DNA from: Phycisphaerae bacterium
GTDB taxonomy: Bacteria; Planctomycetota; Phycisphaerae; Tepidisphaerales; Tepidisphaeraceae
Direction: 5' to 3'
Assembly (NCBI GenBank): GCA_014379105.1
Contig: JACMML010000365.1
Span: 1-32,735 of the forward strand
Length of the DNA: 32,735 nucleotides
Positions within the stretch are counted from its first letter, which is position 1, and each line of letters opens with the position of its first letter. The position numbers and the translations under genes were made by a program. This document shows, in pieces, positions 1 to 9,256 of the stretch. The notes beneath the pieces were generated by a model. That model had not been told where the DNA came from. It did not search any database and saw only the letters and a program-made list of their open reading frames with translations.

Positions 1-1377
1 CGGGTTCTGGTTGGCGATGGCCAACACCGAGGTGCCCGACTGCACCAGGATCTGGGCCCGCGTCAGGCGAGCGCTTTCGACGGCGAAGTCGGCGTCGCGG
101 ATCGAGCTCTCGGCGGCCGTCACGTTCTCCAACGCCACGTTCAGGCTGCTCACGTTCGTCTCGACGATGTTCTTCTGGAACGCGCCCAGCCGGCCGCGGA
201 GCGTGGCGACCTGCTTGATGGCCGCGTCCAGCACCTTTTGGGCCTGGATCGTGTTGCCGCCGACCAGTGAGTTGTTGCCGTCGCTGCCGATGCTCGACAG
301 GTAGCCGACGACGTCGTTGCCCAGCTTGGTCGTCGCGACCGCGCCGATGCCGATCTGGATCTGCCCCTGGCGCTGTACCTTGGACCCGATCTGGAACTTC
401 GCCCCGCCGCCGGTGATGGCGAAGCTTGTGCCGGTGGTGCTGACGGTGGTTCCAAACGCGGCGTCGAGCTTGAGTTCGACATCAAAGTCGCCGCTGCGCA
501 CCGACACGTTGAGCCCATCCACGCTAGCGGATGTGCCGTTGACGCTTACGGTCGCGTCCTGGCCGTAGTCTTTGCCGTCGGTGAAGGTGCCTTGCAGCGT
601 CTTGACGCTGACAAACTGGCTTTCCCCGTAAGCGATCGACGAGAAGCGAAGCGTGCTGCCCGAAGCGATCGCGCTGACGCCGGTCGAGCCGGTCAGGTTA
701 TTCACCGCATACGCCACGGCGCTGGTGGCTGTATTGGCAGCGAAGGAGAGCTGTTCTGTGCCGTCGTTGCCGCCGACCTCGATCGTCACCGCACTGGTGC
801 CGATGTCTGTGCCGGTGAAATCAACGTTACCAAGTTGAGCTGAGCCGGTGACCTCGACGGTGACGGTCTGGAAACCGTTGTCCGGCAGCTTCGCGGCGTT
901 GATCTGGAGCGTGTCGATCGTGGTACTCGCGACGCCGGAGGTGGTGTAATCGAGTTGGCCGTTCAGGAGCTTGACGCCGTTGAACTGCGTGGTGTTGGCG
1001 ATACGGTTGATGCTGTTGAGAATCGAATCAACCTGGAGCTGATTCGCCTGGATTTCCTGCAGCGACAGCGCGCCGGTGTTGGCCGCTTCGTTGGTCAGTG
1101 ACTGAAGTTCCAGCAGCAGCGAGCTGGCTTCGCCGAGCGCGCCTTCTGCGGTGTTAATGACGTTGTTAGCCCGGGTCGTGTTATCGATGCCCTGGCGGAT
1201 GCCCTGGATTTCGGAACGCAGCGTTTCCGAACCGATCAGCCCGGCAGGTGCGTCCTTCCCGCGATTGATTCGCAGGCCGCTGGAGAGACGCTCCAGGTGC
1301 GTGTTGAGGTCTGCAGAGTTCTTGGCAAAACGGGTCATCGCCTGAAGCGACGGAATATTAGAATTGATGCGTGACAT
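1..1377 (-). CDS. fliC: Flagellin (C-terminus truncated by window edge)
   Basis: Reverse-strand frame from ATG at 1377 is open to base 1: MSRINSNIPSLQAMTRFAKNSADLNTHLERLSSGLRINRGKDAPAGLIGSETLRSEIQGIRQ... and ends ...VESARLTRAQILVQSGTSVLAIANQNP. These are classic flagellin N- and C-terminal D0/D1 motifs, with a flagellin_IN-like motif in the centre. The ORF track omits it, presumably because it runs off the edge. Confidence 0.96.
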   Translation of the reverse strand, partial: MSRINSNIPSLQAMTRFAKNSADLNTHLERLSSGLRINRGKDAPAGLIGSETLRSEIQGIRQGIDNTTRANNVINTAEGALGEASSLLLELQSLTNEAANTGALSLQEIQANQLQVDSILNSINRIANTTQFNGVKLLNGQLDYTTSGVASTTIDTLQINAAKLPDNGFQTVTVEVTGSAQLGNVDFTGTDIGTSAVTIEVGGNDGTEQLSFAANTATSAVAYAVNNLTGSTGVSAIASGSTLRFSSIAYGESQFVSVKTLQGTFTDGKDYGQDATVSVNGTSASVDGLNVSVRSGDFDVELKLDAAFGTTVSTTGTSFAITGGGAKFQIGSKVQRQGQIQIGIGAVATTKLGNDVVGYLSSIGSDGNNSLVGGNTIQAQKVLDAAIKQVATLRGRLGAFQKNIVETNVSSLNVALENVTAAESSIRDADFAVESARLTRAQILVQSGTSVLAIANQNP

Positions 1378-1778
1378 AGGTATCTTCCGTGATACGGGGT
1401 TTCTTTTGGCCTGCTATCCGTAGCAGACCTTCTCGTTTTTTACTGACTCGGATACACACCCTTCCCGGGCATGGGGTCCGCTGACACTTACGGGAACGGA
1501 AACGGCGATAGCAACTGAATGATCGACGAATCCCAACGAGCCGAAGCTCCGCAACGGCCGGCATCGAAGTGGGTCTACCTGGCGGGGCAACCTCCTTGTT
1601 GAAAAACCGTCCGGCAATCCTTTGCCAGATCTCTTCTCGATCTGAAAAGCAATTCGGCGTTCTCAACGCGCAATCTTTAACCAAGGAGCCCGCAGTTCCT
1701 GCGTCCGCGGCAGTTACCGATAATAACATTCGTGGTCGTCCACCCGCCCACGGCAGGATTTTTATGGGACGTGCGGCG

Positions 1779-1784
1779 TATACT
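1779..1784 (+). promoter_or_regulatory. Putative -10 hexamer (TATACT) of uvrC, 11 nt before ATG
   Basis: TATACT at 1779-1784, ATG at 1796, no Shine-Dalgarno visible; -35 not convincing. Confidence 0.4.
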
Positions 1785-1795
1785 TAATTCCACGG

Positions 1796-3232
1796 ATGGA
1801 AGACCGCACCCAACGACTCAAAGGCCTGCTCGAAAAGGCCCGCCACCTGCCCAAGACCCCCGGCGTCTACCTGATGAAGGATGATAAAGGCCGGGTCATC
1901 TATGTCGGCAAGGCCGCGGCGCTGCGCGATCGCGTTTCCTCCTATTTTCAGCCGTCAACCAAGCTGGAATTTAAGAAAGCCCCGATGCTGGAGGTCGTGG
2001 TCGATTTTGAAGCCCTGGAGATGGATACCGAGGTTGAGGCATTGCTGGCTGAGAATCGGCTGATCAAGGACATCCAGCCGAAGTTCAACGCCCGGCTGAC
2101 CGACGACAAGACCTTCCCCTACCTCCAGCTCACTACCGGAGAAGATTTCCCCGGCCTATACGTCACCCGCGAGCCGGCGACGCGCGATGTCAAGCTCTAC
2201 GGCCCGTTCACGAGCGTCTACCAGTTGAAGGAAGCGGTCACGCACCTGCAGAAGGCGTTTAAGTTTCGCACCTGCCATCTGGACATTCGCGAGGACGACA
2301 CAAAGCGGCGATTCTTCCGGCCGTGCCTGCTCTACGCGATTAACCAATGCACGGCGCCGTGCGCCGACAAGATCAGCCGCGAGGCGTATTGCGAAGACAT
2401 CCGACGGCTCCGCCGATTCCTTGATGGCGAGCGCAAGAGCGTACTCCGCGAACTCGAACGCGATATGGCGCAGGCGGCCAAGGATTTCCAGTACGAGCGC
2501 GCGGCGCAGTTGCGCGATGAAATCAAGGCGCTACAGTCGCTCGGTCAACGAGCCGCCAAGGGAGATCAGGCGTATTGGCAGCCAGAGGCATTCGTCAGCA
2601 ATCCGCAGGAAGGCGTCGAGGCGCTGCAGGAATCACTGAAGTTACCGGAGCTGCCGCGGCTGATCGAAGGCTTCGACATCGCGCACCTGCAAGGCGGCGA
2701 AATGGTCGGCTCGATGGTTTCATTCATCGACGGCGTGCCGTTCAAGAACGGCTACCGGCGTTACAAGATCAGCCACGGGCAGGGAAACAATGATATTTTG
2801 TCGCTGCAGGAGGTTGTCTCCCGCCGCTATCGCGACGCCGGGACGAATCAGGAGCTTTATCCCAATCTGATTCTCATCGACGGCGGCATCGGGCAGTTAA
2901 GCGCGGCGATGGAGGTGTTCAAGCTGATGGATGTCCAGCCGCCGATGGTGGTGGCGCTGGCGAAAAAGGAAGAGTTGATCTACACGCAGCACGGTTCAGA
3001 GCCGATCCGTCTCGGGCGTAACCACCTGGGGCTCAAGCTGCTGCAATACGTGAGGGACGAAGCGCACCGTTTTGCCCAGCATTATCATCACATCCTGCGG
3101 CGCAAAGCCGTTCTCGAGGAAGAGATACGCCAGGGACGGCGTCCGCCACGCAAATCAAAGCCTGCTGCTCCAACGCCTATAGCGACTCCGCCGAAGCAAT
3201 CTCCGGCGGAGCCGCCACCGATGGACAGTTAG
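1796..3232 (+). CDS. uvrC: Excinuclease ABC subunit C, short form lacking the C-terminal HhH region
   Basis: GIY-YIG N-terminus (KTPGVYLMKDDKGRVIYVGKAAALRDRVSSYF), Cys-rich motif (RPCLLYAINQCTAPC), UVR motif, and RNase H-like nuclease motifs (FDIAHLQGGEMVGSMVSF, LILIDGGIGQL, RDEAHRFA). Ends in a Pro/Lys-rich tail. Confidence 0.93.
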   Translation: MEDRTQRLKGLLEKARHLPKTPGVYLMKDDKGRVIYVGKAAALRDRVSSYFQPSTKLEFKKAPMLEVVVDFEALEMDTEVEALLAENRLIKDIQPKFNARLTDDKTFPYLQLTTGEDFPGLYVTREPATRDVKLYGPFTSVYQLKEAVTHLQKAFKFRTCHLDIREDDTKRRFFRPCLLYAINQCTAPCADKISREAYCEDIRRLRRFLDGERKSVLRELERDMAQAAKDFQYERAAQLRDEIKALQSLGQRAAKGDQAYWQPEAFVSNPQEGVEALQESLKLPELPRLIEGFDIAHLQGGEMVGSMVSFIDGVPFKNGYRRYKISHGQGNNDILSLQEVVSRRYRDAGTNQELYPNLILIDGGIGQLSAAMEVFKLMDVQPPMVVALAKKEELIYTQHGSEPIRLGRNHLGLKLLQYVRDEAHRFAQHYHHILRRKAVLEEEIRQGRRPPRKSKPAAPTPIATPPKQSPAEPPPMDS

Positions 3233-5218
3233 CTAGAATTTCCAGGTCACCTGCGCGTACGCCGACGAGTTCGCTTCGGCCGACGTGCCCGAGTTGTAAG
3301 GCGCCTCGAGGTGGTTGGCGTCAAACGCGCCTTGCACGCCGACCGACACGTCCAGCCCCGGCTGCGGCTGCCACATCACATTGATATCCCCACGGTAGTA
3401 CGAATTGATCTCCGGGCCCGGGGATCCGGCGATGGTGCCCCCGCCGGTCGCGTCCACAAAGTAGAGACTGGTGTTCAACTTCAGAGTTTTGGTGATGTCG
3501 AAGTAGGAATGAATCTGAAACTGGTGCTGCGGGTAAGACTGCTCCATGTCCGCATCTGACGCACCGAGGTTGTCCAGATCGTTATGAACATATGCCAGCA
3601 GATGGCTATACGAACCGCGGAGCTTCCAGCGTTCGTTGACCTGCCAGATGGCCGCCACCTCGGCGCCAAATACTTCGGCGTGTTGGGCGTTGGCAAATTG
3701 ATTGCGAACGACGAACCGCGGTGGAGCGCCTTCCAGGCCGGCGGAGGTCGTTTGTTCGCCGATCAGCTTGTCGTAATTGTTGTAAAAGCCGGTGATGTCA
3801 AGTGAAAATGATTTGTTGAACTCGTGACGATACCCCAGCTCGTGGGCCCAGAGTATTTCACTGTCCGGGTGTGCGCTGGTGATCACGATGCTGGCTGCAG
3901 GACTGGAGTCCTGCAAATTGCTGTCCTCCTGCCACCGACCGGGGGTGCGGACACTGCGGGAAATCGCGCCCCACAACGATGTCTTTTCGTCCGGCGTCCA
4001 AATCAGACGGCCGCTGGGCTGTATCTCAAACCCTGTGAACGAGTTCATCTCGAACTTCGATCCGAGCACGAGCTTCAGCCGATCCGGCGCGAGAGTGATG
4101 GTGTCCTGGATGAATGCACTGGCAAGATAAGTCGTCCGCGAATCCGGATCGACCATAGGAATGTCCAAACGCTCACTGCCGACGGTGTCGTATTGAAACC
4201 TCAGTCCCAACCCGTAGGTCAGATCGTGCCTCGATGACGCCGCGAAACGCTGCTGAAAATCAAAGTCGATGGTATCCAGATGATATTCAAGATGTGGATC
4301 GCGAAGGTTAACGCGATCGTAATACATCTGTAACGACGTTTCCGAAGACTTCGATTCCACATGCGTCAGCCTGGCCAGCAGGTTGGCGCCGCTGTGGTAA
4401 TCATGCGTGTAGCCCGGCTCGACAATCCCGACCGTGACGCCGTTGGACATGCTCTGGTAGTAGGCGTCGCCTTGGATGGTGAACATGTTCTTCTCGTCGA
4501 TCGCGTGATCGACGCGGAATCCGCCGCGCGAGTGCTGCCATTGGTTCTGGTCCCCGACTTCGTTAAGACCCTGGAGATCGTCGAAGGCGCGGCCCTTCAT
4601 ATAGACGCGGTAGTGCGTCTGGTCATCGAGTTGCCCACCGTATCGCAGCGCCAAATCCGATGAGCCGGTGCCGATGCGCGATTCGATCAAGCCGCCTTGC
4701 GTCTCTTTGGCAGTCTTGGTGGTGATGTTGATGACGCCGTTCACCGCATTCGAGCCCCAGAGCGAGGCGCCCGGACCGCGAATTACTTCGATCCGGTCCA
4801 GATCGGCGATCGGGTAATCCACGGTGTTCCAGTAAACACCCGAAAAATACGGCGTATAAAGCGTTCGGCCGTCCTGCAGCACAAGGAGCTTGTTGGCGAA
4901 TTGGTCGGCAAACCCGCGGGAAGTCACACTCCAGCCGGTGAGATGATTGCCACGCTGCACAAACATGCCGGGCACAAGCCGCAGCATCTCGGGGATGTCA
5001 TGCAGGCCGCTGCGGGCAATGTCTTCCTGGGTGATCACCGAGATCGCGGCCGGGGCGTCGGCGACGCGCTGTGATGACTTGCTGACGCTCGTGACTTCCA
5101 CGTTCATCAGGTCTTCGATGCTCAGCGCCGTAAGATCCTCGTCCGCACCAAGGGCAGTCGCCGCCGCCAGCGCGAGGGCCCCTCCAACAACACAAGAGGA
5201 GATCGATCGCAAAACCAT
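3233..5218 (-). CDS. TonB-dependent outer membrane receptor
   Basis: Signal peptide; plug domain (VADAPAAISVITQEDIARSGLHDIPEMLRLVPGMFVQ, DLDRIEVIRGPGASLWGSNAVNGVINITTK); C-terminal aromatic residue (VTWKF). Confidence 0.93.
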   Translation of the reverse strand: MVLRSISSCVVGGALALAAATALGADEDLTALSIEDLMNVEVTSVSKSSQRVADAPAAISVITQEDIARSGLHDIPEMLRLVPGMFVQRGNHLTGWSVTSRGFADQFANKLLVLQDGRTLYTPYFSGVYWNTVDYPIADLDRIEVIRGPGASLWGSNAVNGVINITTKTAKETQGGLIESRIGTGSSDLALRYGGQLDDQTHYRVYMKGRAFDDLQGLNEVGDQNQWQHSRGGFRVDHAIDEKNMFTIQGDAYYQSMSNGVTVGIVEPGYTHDYHSGANLLARLTHVESKSSETSLQMYYDRVNLRDPHLEYHLDTIDFDFQQRFAASSRHDLTYGLGLRFQYDTVGSERLDIPMVDPDSRTTYLASAFIQDTITLAPDRLKLVLGSKFEMNSFTGFEIQPSGRLIWTPDEKTSLWGAISRSVRTPGRWQEDSNLQDSSPAASIVITSAHPDSEILWAHELGYRHEFNKSFSLDITGFYNNYDKLIGEQTTSAGLEGAPPRFVVRNQFANAQHAEVFGAEVAAIWQVNERWKLRGSYSHLLAYVHNDLDNLGASDADMEQSYPQHQFQIHSYFDITKTLKLNTSLYFVDATGGGTIAGSPGPEINSYYRGDINVMWQPQPGLDVSVGVQGAFDANHLEAPYNSGTSAEANSSAYAQVTWKF

Positions 5219-5590
5219 TTTGAAAACTTTCTGCCGATATCAAACGCTTTCCATCGTGTGCGTTTTTCTATCGCCTTTTCCGACCAACCTTACCTGTCGA
5301 GTCGGCATGACGGGTTCCGTGGGCGTAGGAACTTTTATCACGCAAAGGCGATTGTGACGGTGACCGATAACATCGCTGTCAAGAACCAGACATCGCCGGC
5401 GGGAGCTATGAAGGCCGTCGTTATAGGACCTTGGAGCCCGGCTCGCCGCGCGGCAGCGAAGCAGGAGATCGAAGAGTCTTCTCCCCTGTTACATCAAGAC
5501 CAAAGGAAAATGCTGCGGCCGGCGAAACCTCCCAATTCACGCCTGGACAGGAGATGGTCGATACTTCACGCGGACGGGCAAACCTTTGGG

Positions 5591-6031
5591 ATGAACATGC
5601 AATTAGGACAATTGATCTACGTAAGCCGTTGTACCAGCGCGCTGACCAGCGAAGTCCTCTCAGAAATCGTCGCACGAAGTGAAAAATCGAATGCGGCCCG
5701 CAATATCACCGGCGTACTGATGTGCTGCGGCCCTAACGTCATTCAGCTCCTCGAAGGTGATCCTGCTGAGATCGAGGTGGTTTTCCAGAAGATCGCGCTC
5801 GATCCGCGTCACACAAATGTCGAATGTCTGCTGAGAAAAGACGCCAGGAAACGGATGTTCCCGGAATGGGGCATGGGCGTCGCCGATTTGAATAGCCGGA
5901 CGATGCTCAACCGCGGGCGCCTGATGCGTCTGGTCGACGACATCCGCGGCCAATACGACACCGCCGGGCTGAATGTCGAGGCGCGGGTGATTCTGAACGA
6001 TTTCCGCCAGCAACTTGCTGCCGCGGCATGA
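5591..6031 (+). CDS. BLUF-domain blue-light photoreceptor
   Basis: LIYVSRCTSALTSEVLSEIVARSEKSNAARNITGVLMCCGPNVIQLLEGDPAEIEVVFQKIALDPRHTNVECLLRKDARKRMFPEWGMG matches the BLUF fold, with Tyr, Asn, Gln and Trp at the positions of AppA Y21/N45/Q63/W104. The ORF opens at 5258, but homology begins at MNMQLGQ (5591/5597). Confidence 0.88.
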   Translation: MNMQLGQLIYVSRCTSALTSEVLSEIVARSEKSNAARNITGVLMCCGPNVIQLLEGDPAEIEVVFQKIALDPRHTNVECLLRKDARKRMFPEWGMGVADLNSRTMLNRGRLMRLVDDIRGQYDTAGLNVEARVILNDFRQQLAAAA

Positions 6032-6100
6032 TCACTTGCTGATCGTGTTACCGGGCTTCATTGAGGATTCACCCGATCTGGCAAGCAGCGCGGCTTCGCA

Positions 6101-6106
6101 TACAAT
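6101..6106 (+). promoter_or_regulatory. Putative -10 hexamer (TACAAT) directly upstream of the sucB-like gene
   Basis: TACAAT at 6101-6106, ATG at 6113, no SD. Confidence 0.35.
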
Positions 6107-6112
6107 CGGGGC

Positions 6113-7375
6113 ATGGCGACGCTCACAGTTCCGAATCTCGGCGACTCTGTTACCCAGGCCACGATTTTGCGCTGGCACAAGCAGGACGGCGAGGCCGTCA
6201 AGCTCGATGAGCCGGTGTGCGAATTGGAAACCGATAAAGCCAACGCCGACATTCCCGCCAATGCCGCGGGCGTGTTTCAGCGCGCCGCTGGTCTGGAACC
6301 CGGCGCGGTAGTCACCGTCGGCCAGACGCTCGGACAGATCGAAGCCAACGGCAGCGCCGTCGCGGCGCCGGCGGCTGCGGCATCCAAAGCCCAGGCGGCC
6401 AGCTTGTCGCCAGCGAAATCACCGGCCAAGTCTGACGAGCCCAAGGCAGAGGATCTCTCGCCGGCGGTGCGTCGGATGATCGAGGAGCACAAACTCGATG
6501 CAGGCAGGATCAAATCCACCGGACCGGGTGGCCGGCTGACGAAGGAAGATGTCATCAAGTACGTCGAGGAGAATAGCGCGCCGTCCAAGGTCGTTCCGCC
6601 AAATGATACCGACGTTAATGAGATCGCCCGCTCGACCCCCGCCGTCGCCGCGCTGACAACGCCTGCTTCGTCCCCCAGCGGTGCGACGCGCACGCCGATG
6701 AGCAAACTTCGAAAGCGCATCGCCGAAAACCTGGTCCGCGCCCAGCAGACGGCCGCCATTCTGACGACCTTCAACGAAGTGGATCTATCCAAAGTCATGG
6801 ACCTGCGCACCAGGCACAAGGAACGCTTCGAAAAACTCCACGGCGTCGGGCTCGGCTTCATGAGCTTTTTCTCCAAAGCCGTCTGCATGGCGATCAAGCA
6901 ATTCCCCCGCGTAAATGGCCAACTGGAAGGCGACGACGTCGTGACGTTCGACTACGTGAACCTCGGCATCGCAGTGAGCACCGATCGCGGGCTGGCCGTG
7001 CCGGTGCTGCGCAATGCGGATCAGATGTCGTTCTCAAAAATCGAGAGCGAGATCAAACGGCTGGCCGGCGCGGTCCGCGATGGCAAGCTCGGCGTACAGG
7101 AACTCTCCGGCGGCACCTTCACAATCACCAACGGCGGCGTCTTCGGCAGCCTGCTGAGCACGCCGATCCTCAACGCCCCGCAGAGCGGCATCCTGGGCAT
7201 GCACACGATCCAGAAACGCGCAGTCGTCGTCGATGACAAGATCGAAATCCGCCCGATGATGTACATCGCGCTCAGCTACGACCATCGACTAGTTGATGGT
7301 CGCGAGAGCGTGAGTTTTCTTGTTCGCGTGAAAGAGTTGCTGGAAGATCCGGCACGGTTGCTACTGGAAGTGTAA
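6113..7375 (+). CDS. sucB: Dihydrolipoyllysine-residue succinyltransferase (2-oxoglutarate dehydrogenase E2)
   Basis: Lipoyl domain ([11 protein letters not shown]), peripheral subunit-binding domain ([38 protein letters not shown]), catalytic domain ending [35 protein letters not shown]. Confidence 0.95.
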   Translation: MATLTVPNLGDSVTQATILRWHKQDGEAVKLDEPVCELETDKANADIPANAAGVFQRAAGLEPGAVVTVGQTLGQIEANGSAVAAPAAAASKAQAASLSPAKSPAKSDEPKAEDLSPAVRRMIEEHKLDAGRIKSTGPGGRLTKEDVIKYVEENSAPSKVVPPNDTDVNEIARSTPAVAALTTPASSPSGATRTPMSKLRKRIAENLVRAQQTAAILTTFNEVDLSKVMDLRTRHKERFEKLHGVGLGFMSFFSKAVCMAIKQFPRVNGQLEGDDVVTFDYVNLGIAVSTDRGLAVPVLRNADQMSFSKIESEIKRLAGAVRDGKLGVQELSGGTFTITNGGVFGSLLSTPILNAPQSGILGMHTIQKRAVVVDDKIEIRPMMYIALSYDHRLVDGRESVSFLVRVKELLEDPARLLLEV

Positions 7376-7395
7376 GGTGTTGCCGTCCTCGTGGT

Positions 7396-7412
7396 ACGGG
7401 CAACTTGCCCGT
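7396..7412. terminator. Perfect hairpin downstream of sucB, possible terminator or short repeat
   Basis: ACGGGCAA-C-TTGCCCGT, 8-bp perfect stem, starting 21 nt after the sucB stop; T-tract downstream is weak. Confidence 0.4.
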
Positions 7413-7464
7413 GGCGTGTTTATTGTAATTCAATGTCATGAGCAGTCAGCCATTGCCCCGGCGA

Positions 7465-8160
7465 TCAGATACTGATCGGTTTCCCTGCGCGAATATCGGC
7501 GACCATCTCCTCGATCTCGACCGATCCGCCCAGATAAGCCAGTTCGGCGAATTGCTTCAGTAGTTCGATTTTCAGTTTCTTGTGGTTTTTAATTACACGC
7601 GTGAAATCGGCAGCGTCCTGAAAACGATCGCCTTGCTGCCGCGTCAGCGTGATCATCGAGTAAAATTTCATCGCGATCACCACCTCAACGCACGGCACAT
7701 TTACAGTCACTTTCCCGATTTTGAGAATTGTGATGTGCTTCAATGCCTCGCGAAAAAGTTTGCCTGAGGTCGGGCGGATAATGTCGATCGCTTCGGCCCC
7801 GTTTCGCACGAGACGAATGACCACTGGGAACTCGGTGGCTTCCAGATCGGTGAACGCCGCCAATAGCGCATCGCGCGCCTTGTTGGGATGTTGCGCGACA
7901 ACGTCCACATCGATCGTCGCCCGCGGTTTGCCCGAATAGCTGTTGACGGCGTGCGCCCCGACGATCACATATTTTTGCTTTGCGGCGTTCAAGACCCGGG
8001 CGACGTCCACTGCGTCCATAATGGCCCCTTGTGATGTCGCAAGCTTCGCCCCCTGAGCGAAATCCCGCGCGTCATCGCGAGGTAAAACCTCGTCAGGCGG
8101 GAACGTAATTCCGACGTGATTCGGCCGAATCATCGAGCGGATTATACCACAACCCGTCAC
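7465..8160 (-). CDS. Nucleotidyltransferase-fold protein (AbiEii/DUF6036-like); true start may be internal
   Basis: YVIVGAHAVNSYSGKPRATIDVDVVAQ resembles a nucleotidyltransferase core. GTG start overlaps the upstream deaminase stop as GTGA; internal ATG starts are possible. Confidence 0.6.
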   Translation of the reverse strand: MTGCGIIRSMIRPNHVGITFPPDEVLPRDDARDFAQGAKLATSQGAIMDAVDVARVLNAAKQKYVIVGAHAVNSYSGKPRATIDVDVVAQHPNKARDALLAAFTDLEATEFPVVIRLVRNGAEAIDIIRPTSGKLFREALKHITILKIGKVTVNVPCVEVVIAMKFYSMITLTRQQGDRFQDAADFTRVIKNHKKLKIELLKQFAELAYLGGSVEIEEMVADIRAGKPISI

Positions 8161-8609
8161 ACCCCAATATCTTCATTCCACAACTTAGGATTGGCGGCGA
8201 TGAAGTCGCGCATCATCTGGATGCAGGTGGCGTCGTGGAGATTTACCACTTCGATGCCCGCGGCCTCCATGAAATCTCCGGAGCGGCCCCATTTGCTTTC
8301 GCCGCCGGGGAAGGTGATTGATTCGCCGACGACGACTTTAGGCACGCCGAACTGAACGGCCGCGCCGGTGCAGAGGAAACAGGGCATGAGCGTGCTGTAG
8401 AGCACCGTGTCTTTGTACGTCGCCTGCCGGCCGGCGTTTTTGAGGCAGTCGATCTCAGCATGCGCCATCGGGTCGCCGTGCTGCACGCGCCGGTTATGCC
8501 CTCGGCCGATGATCTGCCCGCCGCGCACCAGCACACTGCCGATCGGCAGGCCACCTTCGGAAAGCCCGAGCTTCGCTTCGTCGATGGCCGCTTGAAGAAA
8601 TGGGTCCAT
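8157..8609 (-). CDS. Cytosine deaminase of the fungal FCY1 type / CMP-dCMP deaminase fold nucleoside deaminase
   Basis: HAE (MAHAEIDCL) and PCxxC (LMPCFLCTGA) zinc motifs. Strong resemblance to remembered yeast FCY1: EGGLPIGSVLV, GRGHNRRVQ, YKDTVLYSTLMPCFLCTGA, VVVGES, and C-terminal W-EDIG (LWNEDIGV). Confidence 0.87.
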   Translation of the reverse strand: MDPFLQAAIDEAKLGLSEGGLPIGSVLVRGGQIIGRGHNRRVQHGDPMAHAEIDCLKNAGRQATYKDTVLYSTLMPCFLCTGAAVQFGVPKVVVGESITFPGGESKWGRSGDFMEAAGIEVVNLHDATCIQMMRDFIAANPKLWNEDIGV

Positions 8610-8622
8610 GATTCGATATCCT

Positions 8623-9234
8623 TCAGGTCCAATGCGGCGGTTCCATCTTCTGTCTTTGTATTGCGCAGTTAATCAGATTAGCCAGATCACTCATCTTCAG
8701 CCAGTCGCCCACACCGAGGACAAGGAAGTTGTCACCATGCCCAACGAATCTTAAGACGACCGCATCGCACGGGCCATAATAATCAATTCGCATCGCCCCG
8801 GTGACCCAATCGCGGTGAGCCGCACACGATGCGAGCTGGGGCCATGGGACAAGATGACGACGCCGCCTCCGAAAATTGGCCGTGCAGAGAGTCATCCCTC
8901 TCCTGTCGAACCGAATCACATTGCAGTACCTCTCGCGTAAAGCAATCGACAGAATCTTGATCGCCATGATCATTGTGCCAGCCGCAATCGCCGGATGGTT
9001 CATCAAAAAAACAAGACAACTCATCCCTGCAAGCAGAACGGCGAGCCCCACCACGCAGATTACAAATAACGCGTAATCTGCGGTAACAAGCCGGTCGAAA
9101 ACAATTAGACAATGTCGGCGAGCGGCATAGTCAAAACGCGGTCCGAATATGCTGAATTTCGAACCCGGGTTGCGGCGTACGATAGGATCTTGCTCTTTCA
9201 AGAAAAACTGAAGCATTTTGCTTTCACAATTCAA
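8623..9234 (-). CDS. Hypothetical membrane protein
   Basis: 203 aa ORF with two hydrophobic stretches (ALFVICVVGLAVLLAGMSCLVFLM, AIAAGTMIMAIKILSIAL). Confidence 0.55.
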   Translation of the reverse strand: MNCESKMLQFFLKEQDPIVRRNPGSKFSIFGPRFDYAARRHCLIVFDRLVTADYALFVICVVGLAVLLAGMSCLVFLMNHPAIAAGTMIMAIKILSIALRERYCNVIRFDRRGMTLCTANFRRRRRHLVPWPQLASCAAHRDWVTGAMRIDYYGPCDAVVLRFVGHGDNFLVLGVGDWLKMSDLANLINCAIQRQKMEPPHWT

Positions 9235-9256
9235 CCAACAATGATTTCCAGATCCT

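Noticed and set aside
1613-1629. Possible sigma54 promoter for flagellin (reverse strand TGGCAAAGGATTGCC)
   Set aside because: The GG-to-GC spacing is 9 nt instead of the required 10 and the -24 element is imperfect.
5258-5590. N-terminal extension of the BLUF ORF
   Set aside because: No domain similarity; BLUF homology begins immediately after 5591, and the extension is probably the divergent intergenic region.
5219-5590. Cobalamin or other riboswitch upstream of the TonB-dependent receptor
   Set aside because: No B12-box-like sequence seen on the reverse strand; substrate of the receptor left unassigned.
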